Notes: a model not told the origin generated them from the letters alone. A stretch of 64,000 nt of DNA from Saccharothrix espanaensis DSM 44229 (GCF_000328705.1 NC_019673.1:434001-498000), one strand, 5' to 3'. Positions 16,711-25,487 are shown, counted from the stretch's first letter. Translations and numbers: made by a program.

Positions 16711-17895
16711 TTGGACACGGTTGTCGCAGCTCCGCGAGTACTGCTCGGTCGCACCATCACCGGTCCCGCCAGCGTGCGAGTCAGGGCGGGCCGGATCCTG
16801 GACGTCGTACCGGGCGACCCGCCCGCCGGCGCCGAGGTGCTGGCCGGCGGGCTGCTCACTCCGGGCCTGGTGGACGTGCAGGTCAACGGGGCGGTCGGGG
16901 TCGACTTCGCCGAGGTGGACGACGAGGGGATGCGCTACGTCGCCCTGTCCCTGCCGAAGACCGGTGTGACCCGCTTCCTGCCGACCCTGATCACCGCGCC
17001 GGTGCCGGTCGCGCTGCGCCAGGCGCGGGCCGTGCTGGCCGCGTCGGCCGCGCTGCCCGAGGGCTCCGGCGCGCGCCCGCTCGGCGTGCACCTGGAAGGC
17101 CCGTTCCTGTCGCCCAAGCGGCCGGGCGTGCACGACCCGGCGCTGATGGTGGAACCGGGACCGGCCGAGATCGACCTGCTGCTGGCCGACGACCTGCGCG
17201 CCGCGCTGCGCATGGTCACCCTGGCCCCCGAGCAGCCCGGCGGCCTGGCGGCCGTGCGGCGGCTGTCCGAGGCGGGCGTGCTGGTCGCGGTCGGCCACAG
17301 CGACGCCACCGGCGAGCAGACCCGGGCCGCCGCCGAGGCCGGCGCGCGGATGATCACCCACCTGTTCAACGCCCAGCGCCCGCTGGGCCACCGCGAACCG
17401 GGCGTGCCCGGCGTGGCCCTGGTGGACGACCGGTTCACCCTGGGCCTGATCGCCGACCTGGCCCACGTCGGCCCGGACGTCTGCCGGCTGGTGTTCAACG
17501 CCGCCGGGCACCGGGTCGCCCTGGTCACCGACGCGGTGGCGGCGGCCGGCATGCCGCCGGGGCGCTACCAGCTCGGCGGCGAGGTCGTGGTGCTCAGCGA
17601 GGACGGCGTGCCGCGCTCGCCCGAGGGCACCATCGCGGGCAGCGCGCTCACCCTGGACCGGGCGGTGCGCAACATCGTCTCGGTCGGCGTGGACGTCGCG
17701 GACGCCCTGGCGGCGGCCACGATCACCCCGGCGGACGCGATCGGCGAGCCGACCCTGGGCCGGCTCGAACCCGGCGCGGTCGCCGACCTGGTCTGGTGGG
17801 ACGACGACCTGCGCCCGCGCAAGGTCTGGGTGGACGGCGAGGTCGTCTTCGACGCCGAGCTGGACCTCAACCAGCAGTTCGCCGCGGCTCGGTAG
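16711..17895 (+). CDS. nagA: N-acetylglucosamine-6-phosphate deacetylase
   Basis: Converts GlcNAc-6-phosphate to glucosamine-6-phosphate and acetate in the cytoplasm; 394 residues. Amidohydrolase-fold motifs in order: GLVDVQVNGAVGVDF (about residues 52-66), HLEGPFLSP with the metal-binding Glu, VGHSDATGEQ, THLFNAQRPLGHREPG and LVTDAVAAAG with the catalytic Asp. The start is TTG at 16711, four bases after AGGAGG. The dre palindrome immediately upstream places it in the DasR regulon. Together with the kinase at 7879 and the SIS-domain gene at 19866 it would complete GlcNAc catabolism to fructose-6-phosphate. Confidence 0.93.
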   Translation: MDTVVAAPRVLLGRTITGPASVRVRAGRILDVVPGDPPAGAEVLAGGLLTPGLVDVQVNGAVGVDFAEVDDEGMRYVALSLPKTGVTRFLPTLITAPVPVALRQARAVLAASAALPEGSGARPLGVHLEGPFLSPKRPGVHDPALMVEPGPAEIDLLLADDLRAALRMVTLAPEQPGGLAAVRRLSEAGVLVAVGHSDATGEQTRAAAEAGARMITHLFNAQRPLGHREPGVPGVALVDDRFTLGLIADLAHVGPDVCRLVFNAAGHRVALVTDAVAAAGMPPGRYQLGGEVVVLSEDGVPRSPEGTIAGSALTLDRAVRNIVSVGVDVADALAAATITPADAIGEPTLGRLEPGAVADLVWWDDDLRPRKVWVDGEVVFDAELDLNQQFAAAR

Positions 17896-17991
17896 CGGTA
17901 CCCGCGACGGCCCGGCGCCCGGGGAGGGCGGATTCGAGAGGTCGTTGCAACACGATTGGTTGGCCGGCTTCGACCAGGGGTTCAGCGAGGT

Positions 17992-18017
17992 GCTCGGCTG
18001 GGGTGCCCCAGCCGAGC
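17992..18017. terminator. Perfect inverted repeat after nagA
   Basis: A 12-bp perfect stem (17992-18003 with 18006-18017, arm GCTCGGCTGGGG) is separated by only two bases, about 100 nt beyond the nagA stop. It may act as a terminator or cruciform. It also argues that the methyltransferase gene begins after 18017. Confidence 0.45.
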
Positions 18018-18020
18018 GTT

Positions 18021-18992
18021 GTGGTGGGCGGCCGTTCGGTGGCGTTCGCTGATCACGACCATCGGCCTGGTGAACCGGGGCTGCCGCTGTCGGGCCCGGC
18101 GGCGGGGTTCGCGCACGGTGCGGCCCGGCCCGGCGGCGATCTCGCTCATGCTCACGCCCTCGCGATGGCCGACCTGGCCACCCCGATGAGCCTGCGGGTC
18201 GCGGTCACCCTGGGCCTGCCGGACCGGCTGCGCGGTGCCGGCGCGGCCGTCGCGGACCTGGCCGCCGACGTGGGCGCGTCACCGCTCGCGCTCGACGTGC
18301 TGCCGGCCCACCTCGCGGCCCTCGGGATGGTGGAGCGCACCCCCGCCGGCTACCGGACCACCGAACGCGGCACGGCCCTGTGCGCCGACGCCGACAACCG
18401 GGTGGCCGACCTGGCCGACCGGCCCCGGCTGCGCGAGACGTTCGACCGGCAGATGACCGACCGGCTGCCGGCGATGGTCGCGGGCTACGACTGGGGCCGC
18501 TTCGCCACCCTGGTCGACGTCGGCGGCGGCCGGGGCACCCTGCTCGCCGCGATCCTGGCCGCGCACCCCGCGCTGCGGGGCCACCTGGTCGACCTCGACC
18601 CCACCGCCGCCGAGGCGGCCCGCACCTTCGCCGGCCACGGCGTCGGCGACCGGGCGCGCGTGACGGCGGGCAGCTTCTTCGACCCGCTGCCGCCCGGCGC
18701 GGACGCCTACCTGCTGTGCGACGTCCTGCACGACTGGGACGACGAGCACGCCCACCTGGTGCTGGCCCGCTGCGCCGAGGCGGCCGGCCCGACCGGTCGC
18801 GTCCTGGTCCTCGAACCGGTCGGCGGCCGCCAGGCGGGCACCATCGGCGACCTGGCCATGCCGGCGATCTTCGGCGGTCGCGAGCGCCGGGTCGAGGAGT
18901 TCCGCGCGCCCGCCTCGGCCCACGGGCTGGTGCTCGACACCGTGACCGACCTGGCCGGCCGGTGCCTGCTGGAGTTCCACGCGGCCTCCTGA
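18021..18992 (+). CDS. SAM-dependent O-methyltransferase (plant/polyketide OMT family)
   Basis: About 323 residues. An N-terminal winged-helix dimerisation part (ATPMSLRVAVTLGLPDRL ... LGMVERTPAGYRTTERG) precedes the Rossmann methyltransferase domain. The SAM motif is LVDVGGGRGTLLAAIL, the acidic loop is HLVDLDP, and the catalytic His region is LLCDVLHDWDDEHAHLVL, all typical of antibiotic O-methyltransferases. The start is uncertain: in-frame GTG codons at 18021, 18024 and 18039 lack a convincing ribosome-binding site, and ATG 18165 would truncate the dimerisation part. No biosynthetic cluster surrounds it, so the substrate is unknown. Confidence 0.75.
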   Translation: MVGGRSVAFADHDHRPGEPGLPLSGPAAGFAHGAARPGGDLAHAHALAMADLATPMSLRVAVTLGLPDRLRGAGAAVADLAADVGASPLALDVLPAHLAALGMVERTPAGYRTTERGTALCADADNRVADLADRPRLRETFDRQMTDRLPAMVAGYDWGRFATLVDVGGGRGTLLAAILAAHPALRGHLVDLDPTAAEAARTFAGHGVGDRARVTAGSFFDPLPPGADAYLLCDVLHDWDDEHAHLVLARCAEAAGPTGRVLVLEPVGGRQAGTIGDLAMPAIFGGRERRVEEFRAPASAHGLVLDTVTDLAGRCLLEFHAAS

Positions 18993-19058
18993 CCGGCGAG
19001 ACGCCCCCGGCGACGATGGTGTTCCGGATCGTGCCGACCAAGAAGGGAACCCCAGACC

Positions 19059-19730
19059 ATGGTGACCAGCACACCGCGGCGCACGGCTGTCCTGGCGGAG
19101 ATCGCCGCGAGCGTGGCCGCGCTGCACCCGGACCGCGTCGTGCGGGTGGGCGTGGACGGCGTCGACGGCGCGGGCAAGACGACGTTCGCCGACGAACTCG
19201 CCGACGCCCTCGCACCGTCGGGACGGCCGACGATCCGGGCCGGCGTCGACGGGTTCCACCACCCGCGAAGCGTCCGCCACCGGCGGGGCCGGGACTCTCC
19301 CGAGGGCTTCTTCCACGATTCCTACGACTACGGGCAGCTGCGCACGTCGCTGCTGGACCCGCTCGGCCCGGCGGGCCACCGCCGGTACCGCACCCGTGCC
19401 TTCGACCACGAGACCGACCGACCGGTCGAGCCGACCTGGGCGCTCGCACCCCGGGACGCGATCCTCGTCGTGGACGGGATCTTCCTGCACCGGCCCGAAC
19501 TGCGCCCGTGCTGGGACTACAGCGTCTTCCTCCACGTCGACTTCACCGTGTCGCTCGGCCGGGCCGCCGCCCGAGGCGACCTGGACCCCGACCCGGCGGC
19601 CCCGGCCAACCGGCGCTACGTCCAAGGCCAACTGCTCTACCTGGACCAGTGCCGGCCCCACGACCTCGCGTCCGTCGTGGTCGACAACAACAGCCTCGGC
19701 ACACCTCGGATCACCCGGCCGACCACCTGA
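19059..19730 (+). CDS. Uridine kinase-like P-loop kinase
   Basis: A 223-residue nucleoside/phosphoribulokinase-type P-loop protein. Walker A is GVDGVDGAGKTTFADEL (about residues 29-45). The substrate-binding segment AGVDGFHHPRSVRHRRG and the later ILVVDGIFLHRPEL match the uridine kinase superfamily as seen in actinomycetes. A GAAGGGA sequence precedes the ATG. These proteins are often annotated as uridine kinase without proof, so the phosphate acceptor remains open. Downstream lie a tandem repeat and a strong terminator. Confidence 0.75.
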   Translation: MVTSTPRRTAVLAEIAASVAALHPDRVVRVGVDGVDGAGKTTFADELADALAPSGRPTIRAGVDGFHHPRSVRHRRGRDSPEGFFHDSYDYGQLRTSLLDPLGPAGHRRYRTRAFDHETDRPVEPTWALAPRDAILVVDGIFLHRPELRPCWDYSVFLHVDFTVSLGRAAARGDLDPDPAAPANRRYVQGQLLYLDQCRPHDLASVVVDNNSLGTPRITRPTT

Positions 19731-19810
19731 CGGGCAGCGCGTCCGGACGGGCAGCGCGTCCGGACGGGCAGCGCGTCCGGACGAGGCAGGTCCGGACGAG
19801 GCGGTGTCCG
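19729..19810. repeat. 17-bp tandem repeat, three perfect plus two degenerate units
   Basis: GACGGGCAGCGCGTCCG occurs three times head to tail (19729-19745, 19746-19762, 19763-19779). Two shorter degenerate units beginning GACGAGGC follow (19780-19810). The array begins inside the stop codon of the uridine-kinase-like gene and runs to the terminator. Confidence 0.9.
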
Positions 19811-19814
19811 GGAA

Positions 19815-19849
19815 CGACGATGCCCCCGGGATCGCCGGGGGCATCGTCG
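19815..19849. terminator. Bidirectional hairpin terminator
   Basis: A perfect 15-bp stem (19815-19829 with 19835-19849, arm CGACGATGCCCCCGG) has a 5-nt loop. It lies between the converging uridine-kinase-like gene and the SIS-domain gene. Confidence 0.8.
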
Positions 19850-19865
19850 GGCAGTGCTGGTGCGA

Positions 19866-20909
19866 CTAGCGGGTGCGGGTGATCTTGTTCAGGCCGCGCG
19901 GGCTGTCCGGGTCGCCGCCGCGGGCCAGGGCCAACCCGTGGGCCAGCCGCTGGACCGGGAGGATCTCCAGGATCGGCGCGACCTCCTCGGCCGTCTCGGC
20001 GACCGGGATGCGCAGCGCCGCCGCCACCTTGTCCGACGCCGAGCCCACCGCGAGCACGTCCGCGCCGCGCCCGTGCACCACGTCCAGGACGTCGTGCATG
20101 GCCTCGCCGCCCTTGCCCGCGCTGGTCACCGCGAGCACGGCGGTCTCGCCGTCGACGGCCGCGACCGGCCCGTGCAGCAGGTCCGCGCCGGAGTACGCGC
20201 GGGCCGCCAGGTAGCTGGTCTCGGCGAGCTTCAACGCCGACTCCAGCGCGGACGGCAGCGAGTAGCCGCGCCCGGTGGTGAGCACCCGGTCGACGAAGCG
20301 GTACCGCTGGACGGCCTCGGCCACCGCGTCCGCCGAGCCGTCCAGGGTGGACTGGGCCAGCTCGCCGATGCCCGCGACCGCCGCGCCGTTGCCGCCGCGG
20401 ATCGCGTCCACCAGCAGGTAGAGCGCGAGCAGCGTGGCGGAGTAGGTCTTGGTGGCCGCCACGGCCTGCTCCACGCCCGCGCCGACGTCCACGGCCAGTT
20501 CGGCCGCGCCGTTGAGCGGGGAGTCGGCGGTGTTGGTCACGGCCACGGTCAGCGCGCCGCGGGCGCGCGCCGACTGGGTGACCTCCAGCAGGTCGGGCGA
20601 CCCGCCGCTCTGGCTGACCGACACGACGAGCACGTCGCGCAGGTCGGGCTGCGCGCCGTAGAGCGTGGTGGTGGACGGGGACACCAGACCGGCGGGCAGC
20701 TGGAGCAGCACCTCGGTCAGGTACTTCGCGTAGATGGCCGCGTGGTCGGACGACCCGCGCGCGGCCAGCAGGACGAATCGGGGCTGACGCTCGCGGATCG
20801 CGTCGGCGACCGCGCTGATCGCGGAACGCCGGGACACCAGGTCCGCGAAGATCGCGGGCTGCTGGGCGATCTCGGCCGCCATGTGCCTGCCGGGCTGGTG
20901 GTCGGTCAT
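19866..20909 (-). CDS. SIS-domain protein, candidate glucosamine-6-phosphate deaminase (NagB-II/GlmS isomerase-like)
   Basis: A 347-residue protein with two SIS domains homologous to the isomerase half of GlmS but lacking the glutaminase. Motifs are LLAARGSSDHAAIYAKYL (about residues 47-64), VVSVSQSGGSPDLLEV, AAVAATKTYSATL and TGRGYSLPSALESALKLAETSYLAA. Proteins of this layout act as NagB-II deaminases, making fructose-6-phosphate and ammonia from glucosamine-6-phosphate. It starts 14 nt beyond dasD at an ATG preceded by GAGAAGGG. A dre-like site lies 130-150 nt upstream inside dasD. No classical NagB is in the window, so this gene would fill that step. Confidence 0.8.
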   Translation of the reverse strand: MTDHQPGRHMAAEIAQQPAIFADLVSRRSAISAVADAIRERQPRFVLLAARGSSDHAAIYAKYLTEVLLQLPAGLVSPSTTTLYGAQPDLRDVLVVSVSQSGGSPDLLEVTQSARARGALTVAVTNTADSPLNGAAELAVDVGAGVEQAVAATKTYSATLLALYLLVDAIRGGNGAAVAGIGELAQSTLDGSADAVAEAVQRYRFVDRVLTTGRGYSLPSALESALKLAETSYLAARAYSGADLLHGPVAAVDGETAVLAVTSAGKGGEAMHDVLDVVHGRGADVLAVGSASDKVAAALRIPVAETAEEVAPILEILPVQRLAHGLALARGGDPDSPRGLNKITRTR

Positions 20910-20922
20910 CGAATGGCCCTTC

Positions 20923-22341
20923 TCAGGTGCTGGCGGCGATGCGCTCTGCCGCGGCTCGCAGGCACACCCGTGAACCGCCATGGGTGTTCACGCGGGCAGC
21001 GGTGCCCAGGTCCGGACCCGGGACGCCGGTCTCGACGTGGACTAGGTCTAGACCAATAGTAACCAGTGCGCGGACCAGGTCGCGAGCCCACGGGAAGCGA
21101 TGTGCCTCTCGTGTCACGACCACGACAGTCCGGCCGCCGGCCGCCGCCGCGACCTCGGCCGCGTCCCGGGTGTCCAGCACGGTCGTGCCGGGCACCAGGT
21201 CGACCAGGTACGGGCCCAGGCCCCACGGCACCTCGTCGCCCACCGCGATGGACGCCTTGACCGCCAGGTCCAGCACCACCGGCGGGCCGGACAGCGCCAG
21301 GTCGCCGGTCACCTCCAGCGCCTGCCGGGCCGCCTTGAGGCCGATCTCCGGGTCGTGGCCGTCGACTGCGGCGGGCGGCGTGCCCAGGGCCGCGGTGCGG
21401 CGGGCCGCCTCCGCGAGCCGGGCCTGCGGCAGCTCACCGCGTTCCACGGCCGCCACGATGGCGTCGATCAGCCACTGCAACCCGGCGTCGTCGAGCGGCT
21501 CGCCACCCAGGCACAGCGCGTCGACGCCCGCCACCAGCGCCTGGACCGAGCCCTGGGCGAGGTCGCCGCCCACGGCCTTCATGTCCAGCCCGTCGGTGAT
21601 GATCGCGCCGGTGAAGCCGAGCTCCTCGCGCAGCACCTGCACGGCCCTGGGGTTCAGCGTCGCGGGCAACGGCCCCCAGCCCCGCACCACCAGGTGCCCG
21701 GTCATCACCGACCGGACGCCCGCCTGCACGGCCGCCCGGAACGGCACCAGCTCCACGTCCCGCAGCTCCTGCTCGGTGCGCGGCAGCACCGGCAACGCCT
21801 CGTGCGAGTCCACAGTGGACGCACCGTGGCCGGGGAAGTGCTTCGCGCACGCGGCCACGCCGTTGGCCTGCATCCCGTCCACGAACGCGGCCACCTGCTC
21901 GCCCGCGGCCACCGGGTCGGACCCGAAGGCCCGCACGCCGATCACCGGGTCGTCCAGGGTCAGCACCAGGTCGGCCGAGGGCGCCAGGTTCAGGCTCACC
22001 CCGGTCCTGGCCAGCCGCGCGCCGATGGACGCCGCTACCGCCCGGGTCAGCCCCAGGTCGCCCGCCGCGCCCAGCGCGTGGTTGCCCGGGACCTCGGACC
22101 CGACCGCGGCGTCCAGCCGGGTGACGTCGCCGCCCTCCTCGTCGATGCCGACCACGACGTCCGGCCGCACCCCGCGCAACGCCGCCGTCAGCGCCGTCAC
22201 CTGGGCGTCGTCCACGACGTTGCGGCCGAACAGCACCACACCGCCCAGGCCGTCGGCCACCCGCTTGAGCAACCAGTCCGGAGCCGTGGTGCCGTGGAAT
22301 CCCGGCAGCAGCACGGCAGCGGCGAGCTGGTGCAACGACAT
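20923..22341 (-). CDS. dasD: Beta-N-acetylhexosaminidase, GH3 (NagZ/DasD-like)
   Basis: A 472-residue GH3 enzyme that removes GlcNAc from the non-reducing end. The signature KHFPGHG is at residues 167-173, and the NagZ-type catalytic Asp178-His180 dyad is in STVDSHEALP. The nucleophile Asp sits in IITDGLDMKAVGGD. No signal peptide is evident, so it acts in the cytoplasm on imported chitobiose. It follows dasC by 6 nt in the dasA-B-C-D order known from Streptomyces. Near its 3' end the codons GGT-CTA-GAC-CTA encode GLDL and create a dre-like palindrome; CTA is rare in this DNA. Confidence 0.88.
   Translation of the reverse strand: MSLHQLAAAVLLPGFHGTTAPDWLLKRVADGLGGVVLFGRNVVDDAQVTALTAALRGVRPDVVVGIDEEGGDVTRLDAAVGSEVPGNHALGAAGDLGLTRAVAASIGARLARTGVSLNLAPSADLVLTLDDPVIGVRAFGSDPVAAGEQVAAFVDGMQANGVAACAKHFPGHGASTVDSHEALPVLPRTEQELRDVELVPFRAAVQAGVRSVMTGHLVVRGWGPLPATLNPRAVQVLREELGFTGAIITDGLDMKAVGGDLAQGSVQALVAGVDALCLGGEPLDDAGLQWLIDAIVAAVERGELPQARLAEAARRTAALGTPPAAVDGHDPEIGLKAARQALEVTGDLALSGPPVVLDLAVKASIAVGDEVPWGLGPYLVDLVPGTTVLDTRDAAEVAAAAGGRTVVVVTREAHRFPWARDLVRALVTIGLDLVHVETGVPGPDLGTAARVNTHGGSRVCLRAAAERIAAST
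21041..21060. promoter_or_regulatory. Intragenic dre-like DasR site within the 3' end of dasD
   Basis: The sequence around 21043-21056 contains GGTCTAGACCA, the exact core of the dre consensus. The outer flank is weaker (ACTA on the left, AATAGT on the right). It lies in dasD coding sequence, 132-152 nt upstream of the SIS-domain gene start. The site could give that gene its own DasR-controlled promoter or act as an internal roadblock. Confidence 0.65.
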
Positions 22342-22347
22342 GTCGTC

Positions 22348-23169
22348 TTATCCCTTCACGGCGCCGGCGGTGACGCCGCCGACCATCTTGCGCTGGACGA
22401 TCAGGAAGAACACCAGCACCGGCAGGGTGAACAGCGCCGAAGCGGCCATCGCGCCACCCCAGTCGGTGCCGAAGTTGGTCTGGAAGCCGGACAGCCAGAC
22501 CGGCAGCGTCTCCTTGGTCTGGTCCTTCATCAGCGACAGCGCGAACAGGAACTCGTTCCACGCGGTGACGAACGCGAACACCGACGTGGCGACCAGACCC
22601 GGGCCGAGCAGCGGCAGCGTGACGCGGCGGAACGCGCCCCACCGGCCGCAGCCGTCCACCATCGCCGCCTCTTCCAGCTCCAGCGGGATGCCGTTGACGA
22701 ACCCGCGCAACGTCCACGCGCAGAACGGCAGCGTCACCGCGAAGTAGATCAGCGCCAGCGACGGCAGCTTGTCGAGCAGGTCGAGGTCCCGCATCATCAG
22801 GAACATCGGGATCAGCAGCGCCTCGAACGGGGCGAGCTGCGCGACCAGCATCAGCAGCACGAAGCTCTTGCGGCCGCGGAAGCGCAGCCGGGACATGGCC
22901 ACGGCGGCGAGCAGACCGACGAGGATGGCCCCGGCCACCGCGGCCAGCGACACCATCAGGCTGTTGCCCAGCGACTGGAGGAACCCGGGCTTGGCCCACG
23001 CCGTGGCGAAGTTCGCCGGCGTCACCGAGAACGGGATCAGGTCGTAGCCGGTGGACAGCAGGTCCCTGGTCGGCTTGAGCGCCGAGGACACCATCCAGTA
23101 GGTCGGGAAGGCGAAGAACACCGCGATGAGCAACGCGGCGGCGTTCACCGAGATCTTCTTGGCGATCAC
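22348..23169 (-). CDS. dasC: Chitobiose ABC transporter permease (DasC-like)
   Basis: MalG-type permease of 273 residues with about six membrane helices (AALLIAVFFAFPTYWMVSSAL at the N-terminus). The EAA loop is LELEEAAMVDGCGRWGAFRRVTLP, and the C-terminus ends QRKMVGGVTAGAVKG. The GTG start at 23169 overlaps the TGA of dasB (GTGA). Its place between dasB and dasD, opposite dasR, matches the Streptomyces das locus for N,N'-diacetylchitobiose import. Confidence 0.9.
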   Translation of the reverse strand: MIAKKISVNAAALLIAVFFAFPTYWMVSSALKPTRDLLSTGYDLIPFSVTPANFATAWAKPGFLQSLGNSLMVSLAAVAGAILVGLLAAVAMSRLRFRGRKSFVLLMLVAQLAPFEALLIPMFLMMRDLDLLDKLPSLALIYFAVTLPFCAWTLRGFVNGIPLELEEAAMVDGCGRWGAFRRVTLPLLGPGLVATSVFAFVTAWNEFLFALSLMKDQTKETLPVWLSGFQTNFGTDWGGAMAASALFTLPVLVFFLIVQRKMVGGVTAGAVKG

Positions 23170-24149
23170 AGCGCGCCCTCCTGCTTGATCAGCCGGCGCA
23201 GGTACTGGAACGTGAGCAGGCCGAGGATCAGCATCATCACCACGGACACCGCGGCGGCCACGCCGAAGTGGCTCTTGGAGATGCCCTCCAGGTACTGGTA
23301 GACCGGCAGCGTGGTGCTGCCGCCGTCCGGTCCGCCCTTCTTGAACGCCCAGATCTGCGCGAACACCTTGAAGTCCCACAGCAGGGACAGGAAGGTGACC
23401 ATCAGCATCAGCGGGCGCAGCTCGGGCCAGGTCACCGCGCGGAAGGTCTGCCAGACCGACGCGCCGTCGATGCCCGCGGCCTCGTACTGGTCGCGCGGAA
23501 TCGCGATCGCCCCCGCGTACAGCGAGAACGCCAGGAACGGGATCGCCTGCCAGACGATCAGCAGCCCGATCACGGCCAGCGTGGACGTGCCGGTGGAGAA
23601 CCAGGAGAACCCGGCGAAGTCGTCGAAGCCGAGCTTCACCAGGGTCTTGTTCAGGATCCCGTACTGCTGGTCGAACATCCACTGGTAGACGGTGGTCGCC
23701 GCGAGCAGGGGCATCGCCCACGCCAGCAGCATGGCCACCTGGAGCACGATCCGCACCACCGGGGACAGCTGCCGCATCAGCAGCGCGATCAGCAGACCCG
23801 CCAGCACCGAGAAGCCGACCACGACCGCGGTGAACACCACGGTGCGCACGGCGATGGCCCAGAAGTCCGGGTTGCCCAGGATGGACGTGTAGTTGTCCAG
23901 CCCGACCCAGACGACCTCGCCCCGGGTCAGTTCCTTGAGGTTCAGCTTGCGGAAGCTGGTCACGAACAGCGACAGGACCGGCCAGCCGATCAGCCAGAGG
24001 ATCCCGATCAGCGCGGGGGCCAGCAGCAGGTAGGGCAGCAGCCGGTCGAAGCTGCTGCCCTGACGGCGCTTGGCGCCGCCCGGAGCGGCACGCCGGGGTG
24101 CCGACTTGTCAGTCGGCACCCCGGCGTCGGTGGTGTGAACCGCCGTCAT
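23166..24149 (-). CDS. dasB: Chitobiose ABC transporter permease (DasB-like)
   Basis: MalF-type permease of 327 residues. A basic N-terminal tail (about 35 residues) precedes LLPYLLLAPALIGILWLIGWP. The EAA loop is DQYEAAGIDGASVWQTFRAVTWP. I use the ATG at 24149, 7 nt after the dasA stop; a longer start at 24197 would lie within dasA. It forms the channel with DasC. As in the csn-like operon no ATPase gene is present, implying a shared ATPase. Confidence 0.9.
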   Translation of the reverse strand: MTAVHTTDAGVPTDKSAPRRAAPGGAKRRQGSSFDRLLPYLLLAPALIGILWLIGWPVLSLFVTSFRKLNLKELTRGEVVWVGLDNYTSILGNPDFWAIAVRTVVFTAVVVGFSVLAGLLIALLMRQLSPVVRIVLQVAMLLAWAMPLLAATTVYQWMFDQQYGILNKTLVKLGFDDFAGFSWFSTGTSTLAVIGLLIVWQAIPFLAFSLYAGAIAIPRDQYEAAGIDGASVWQTFRAVTWPELRPLMLMVTFLSLLWDFKVFAQIWAFKKGGPDGGSTTLPVYQYLEGISKSHFGVAAAVSVVMMLILGLLTFQYLRRLIKQEGAL

Positions 24150-24156
24150 GCTGAGG

Positions 24157-25440
24157 TCATCCGCCCAGGGTCTTGGACAGGGCGGCGTTGGCGTCACCGG
24201 TGGCCGCGTCGAGCGACTTGGCCCCGGTCAGGTACGCGGTCAGCATGTCCTTGAGCGGGTTCTGGCCCGCCTCGACGGCAGCCCAGGCCGGCGTGGTCGG
24301 GGTGACCTTGCCGTTCGGGGCGGACGCGGCGAGCGCCTTGCCCAGCGGGCTGGTGGCCAGCTTGGCGGTGTCCTTCGAGGTGCCCGGGACGGCGCCGCCC
24401 TCGGCGAGCTGGTCCTGGTACTTCTTGGAGCTCAGCAGCTTCAGGTAGCCCTTGGCCAGGTCCTGGTTCTTCGAGCCCTGCGGGATCGCCACGTTCGAGC
24501 CGCCCAGGAAGACCGGGGCGGTCTTGCCCGAGGTCTTGGACGGGATCGGGAACGCCGCGGTCTTGTCCTTCAGGGTGGCGTCGGCCTTGACCGCGCTGCC
24601 CAGCTCCCACGGCAGGCCGATCATCATGGCGACCTTGCCCTTGGCGAACACCTCGAACTGCTGCGGCGTCGCCTCGTCGACGTCCTTGGGCGCCTTGGTC
24701 GCGGAGGCGTCGACCAGCTTCTTGTAGAAGTCCAGGCCGGCCTTGGCCTCGGGGGTGTTCAGCGCACCGGCCCACGCGGAGCCCTGCGCCTTGGCGACGT
24801 CGCCACCCTCGTCCCAGATGAACGAGAGCAGGGCGTACCAGGACTGGCCCGGCAGGTACAGGGCCTGGAACTCCGGGTCCGCCGCGTTGGCGGCCTTGAG
24901 CTTCTCGATCGCGGCGACCCACTCGTCCCGGGACTTGGGGGTGTCCGCGATGCCGGCGGCCTGGAACAGGTCGGTCCGGTAGATCACCGTGCGGTTCGCG
25001 GCGTAGAACGGCATGCCGTACTGCTTGCCGTCCCAGGTCAGCGAGTCCTTCAGACCGCCGAGCCACTCGCCGCCGTTGAGGTTGGAGACGTCGCCGCTCA
25101 GGTCGAGCAGGGTCTCCTCAGCCGCGAACTTCGCCGTCTGGGTGTTGCCCAGCTCGATGACGTCCGGCGGGTTGTTGCTGCTCAGAGCGGTGGTCAGCTT
25201 CTCCTGGATGCCGGTCCACTTCTGAACCTCGTACTTGACGGTGACGCCGGAGTTCGCTTCCTGGAACTCCTTGTTGAGCGCGTCGGTCAGGGTGGTCGGC
25301 GCGGAGCCGTCCATCAACCAGACCGTCAGCGTCTTGGGTTCACTGGAGTTCCCAGTGCCGTTGTTGGTGCTCGTGCCACATCCAGCCACGGCCACCGCGA
25401 GTGCGGCGGCACCTACGGCCAGTCCTCTCCAGCCCTTCAC
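24157..25440 (-). CDS. dasA: Chitobiose-binding lipoprotein of the das importer
   Basis: A 427-residue family 1 solute-binding protein. The lipobox VAVAGC follows a short signal peptide (Cys near residue 20), with a Ser/Thr/Asn-rich linker after it. The body starts LTVWLMDGSAPTTLTDALN, like the DasA family, and includes NPPDVIELGNTQTAKFA. The GTG start at 25440 has AAAGG about 8 nt upstream. A dre palindrome lies 48 nt before the start, and dasR is transcribed divergently, both as in Streptomyces. Likely ligand: N,N'-diacetylchitobiose. Confidence 0.9.
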   Translation of the reverse strand: MKGWRGLAVGAAALAVAVAGCGTSTNNGTGNSSEPKTLTVWLMDGSAPTTLTDALNKEFQEANSGVTVKYEVQKWTGIQEKLTTALSSNNPPDVIELGNTQTAKFAAEETLLDLSGDVSNLNGGEWLGGLKDSLTWDGKQYGMPFYAANRTVIYRTDLFQAAGIADTPKSRDEWVAAIEKLKAANAADPEFQALYLPGQSWYALLSFIWDEGGDVAKAQGSAWAGALNTPEAKAGLDFYKKLVDASATKAPKDVDEATPQQFEVFAKGKVAMMIGLPWELGSAVKADATLKDKTAAFPIPSKTSGKTAPVFLGGSNVAIPQGSKNQDLAKGYLKLLSSKKYQDQLAEGGAVPGTSKDTAKLATSPLGKALAASAPNGKVTPTTPAWAAVEAGQNPLKDMLTAYLTGAKSLDAATGDANAALSKTLGG

Positions 25441-25487
25441 GTGTGCGCCCTTTCGAATTGCCCGGTCCCAGTGACCGGAACGCCTAA

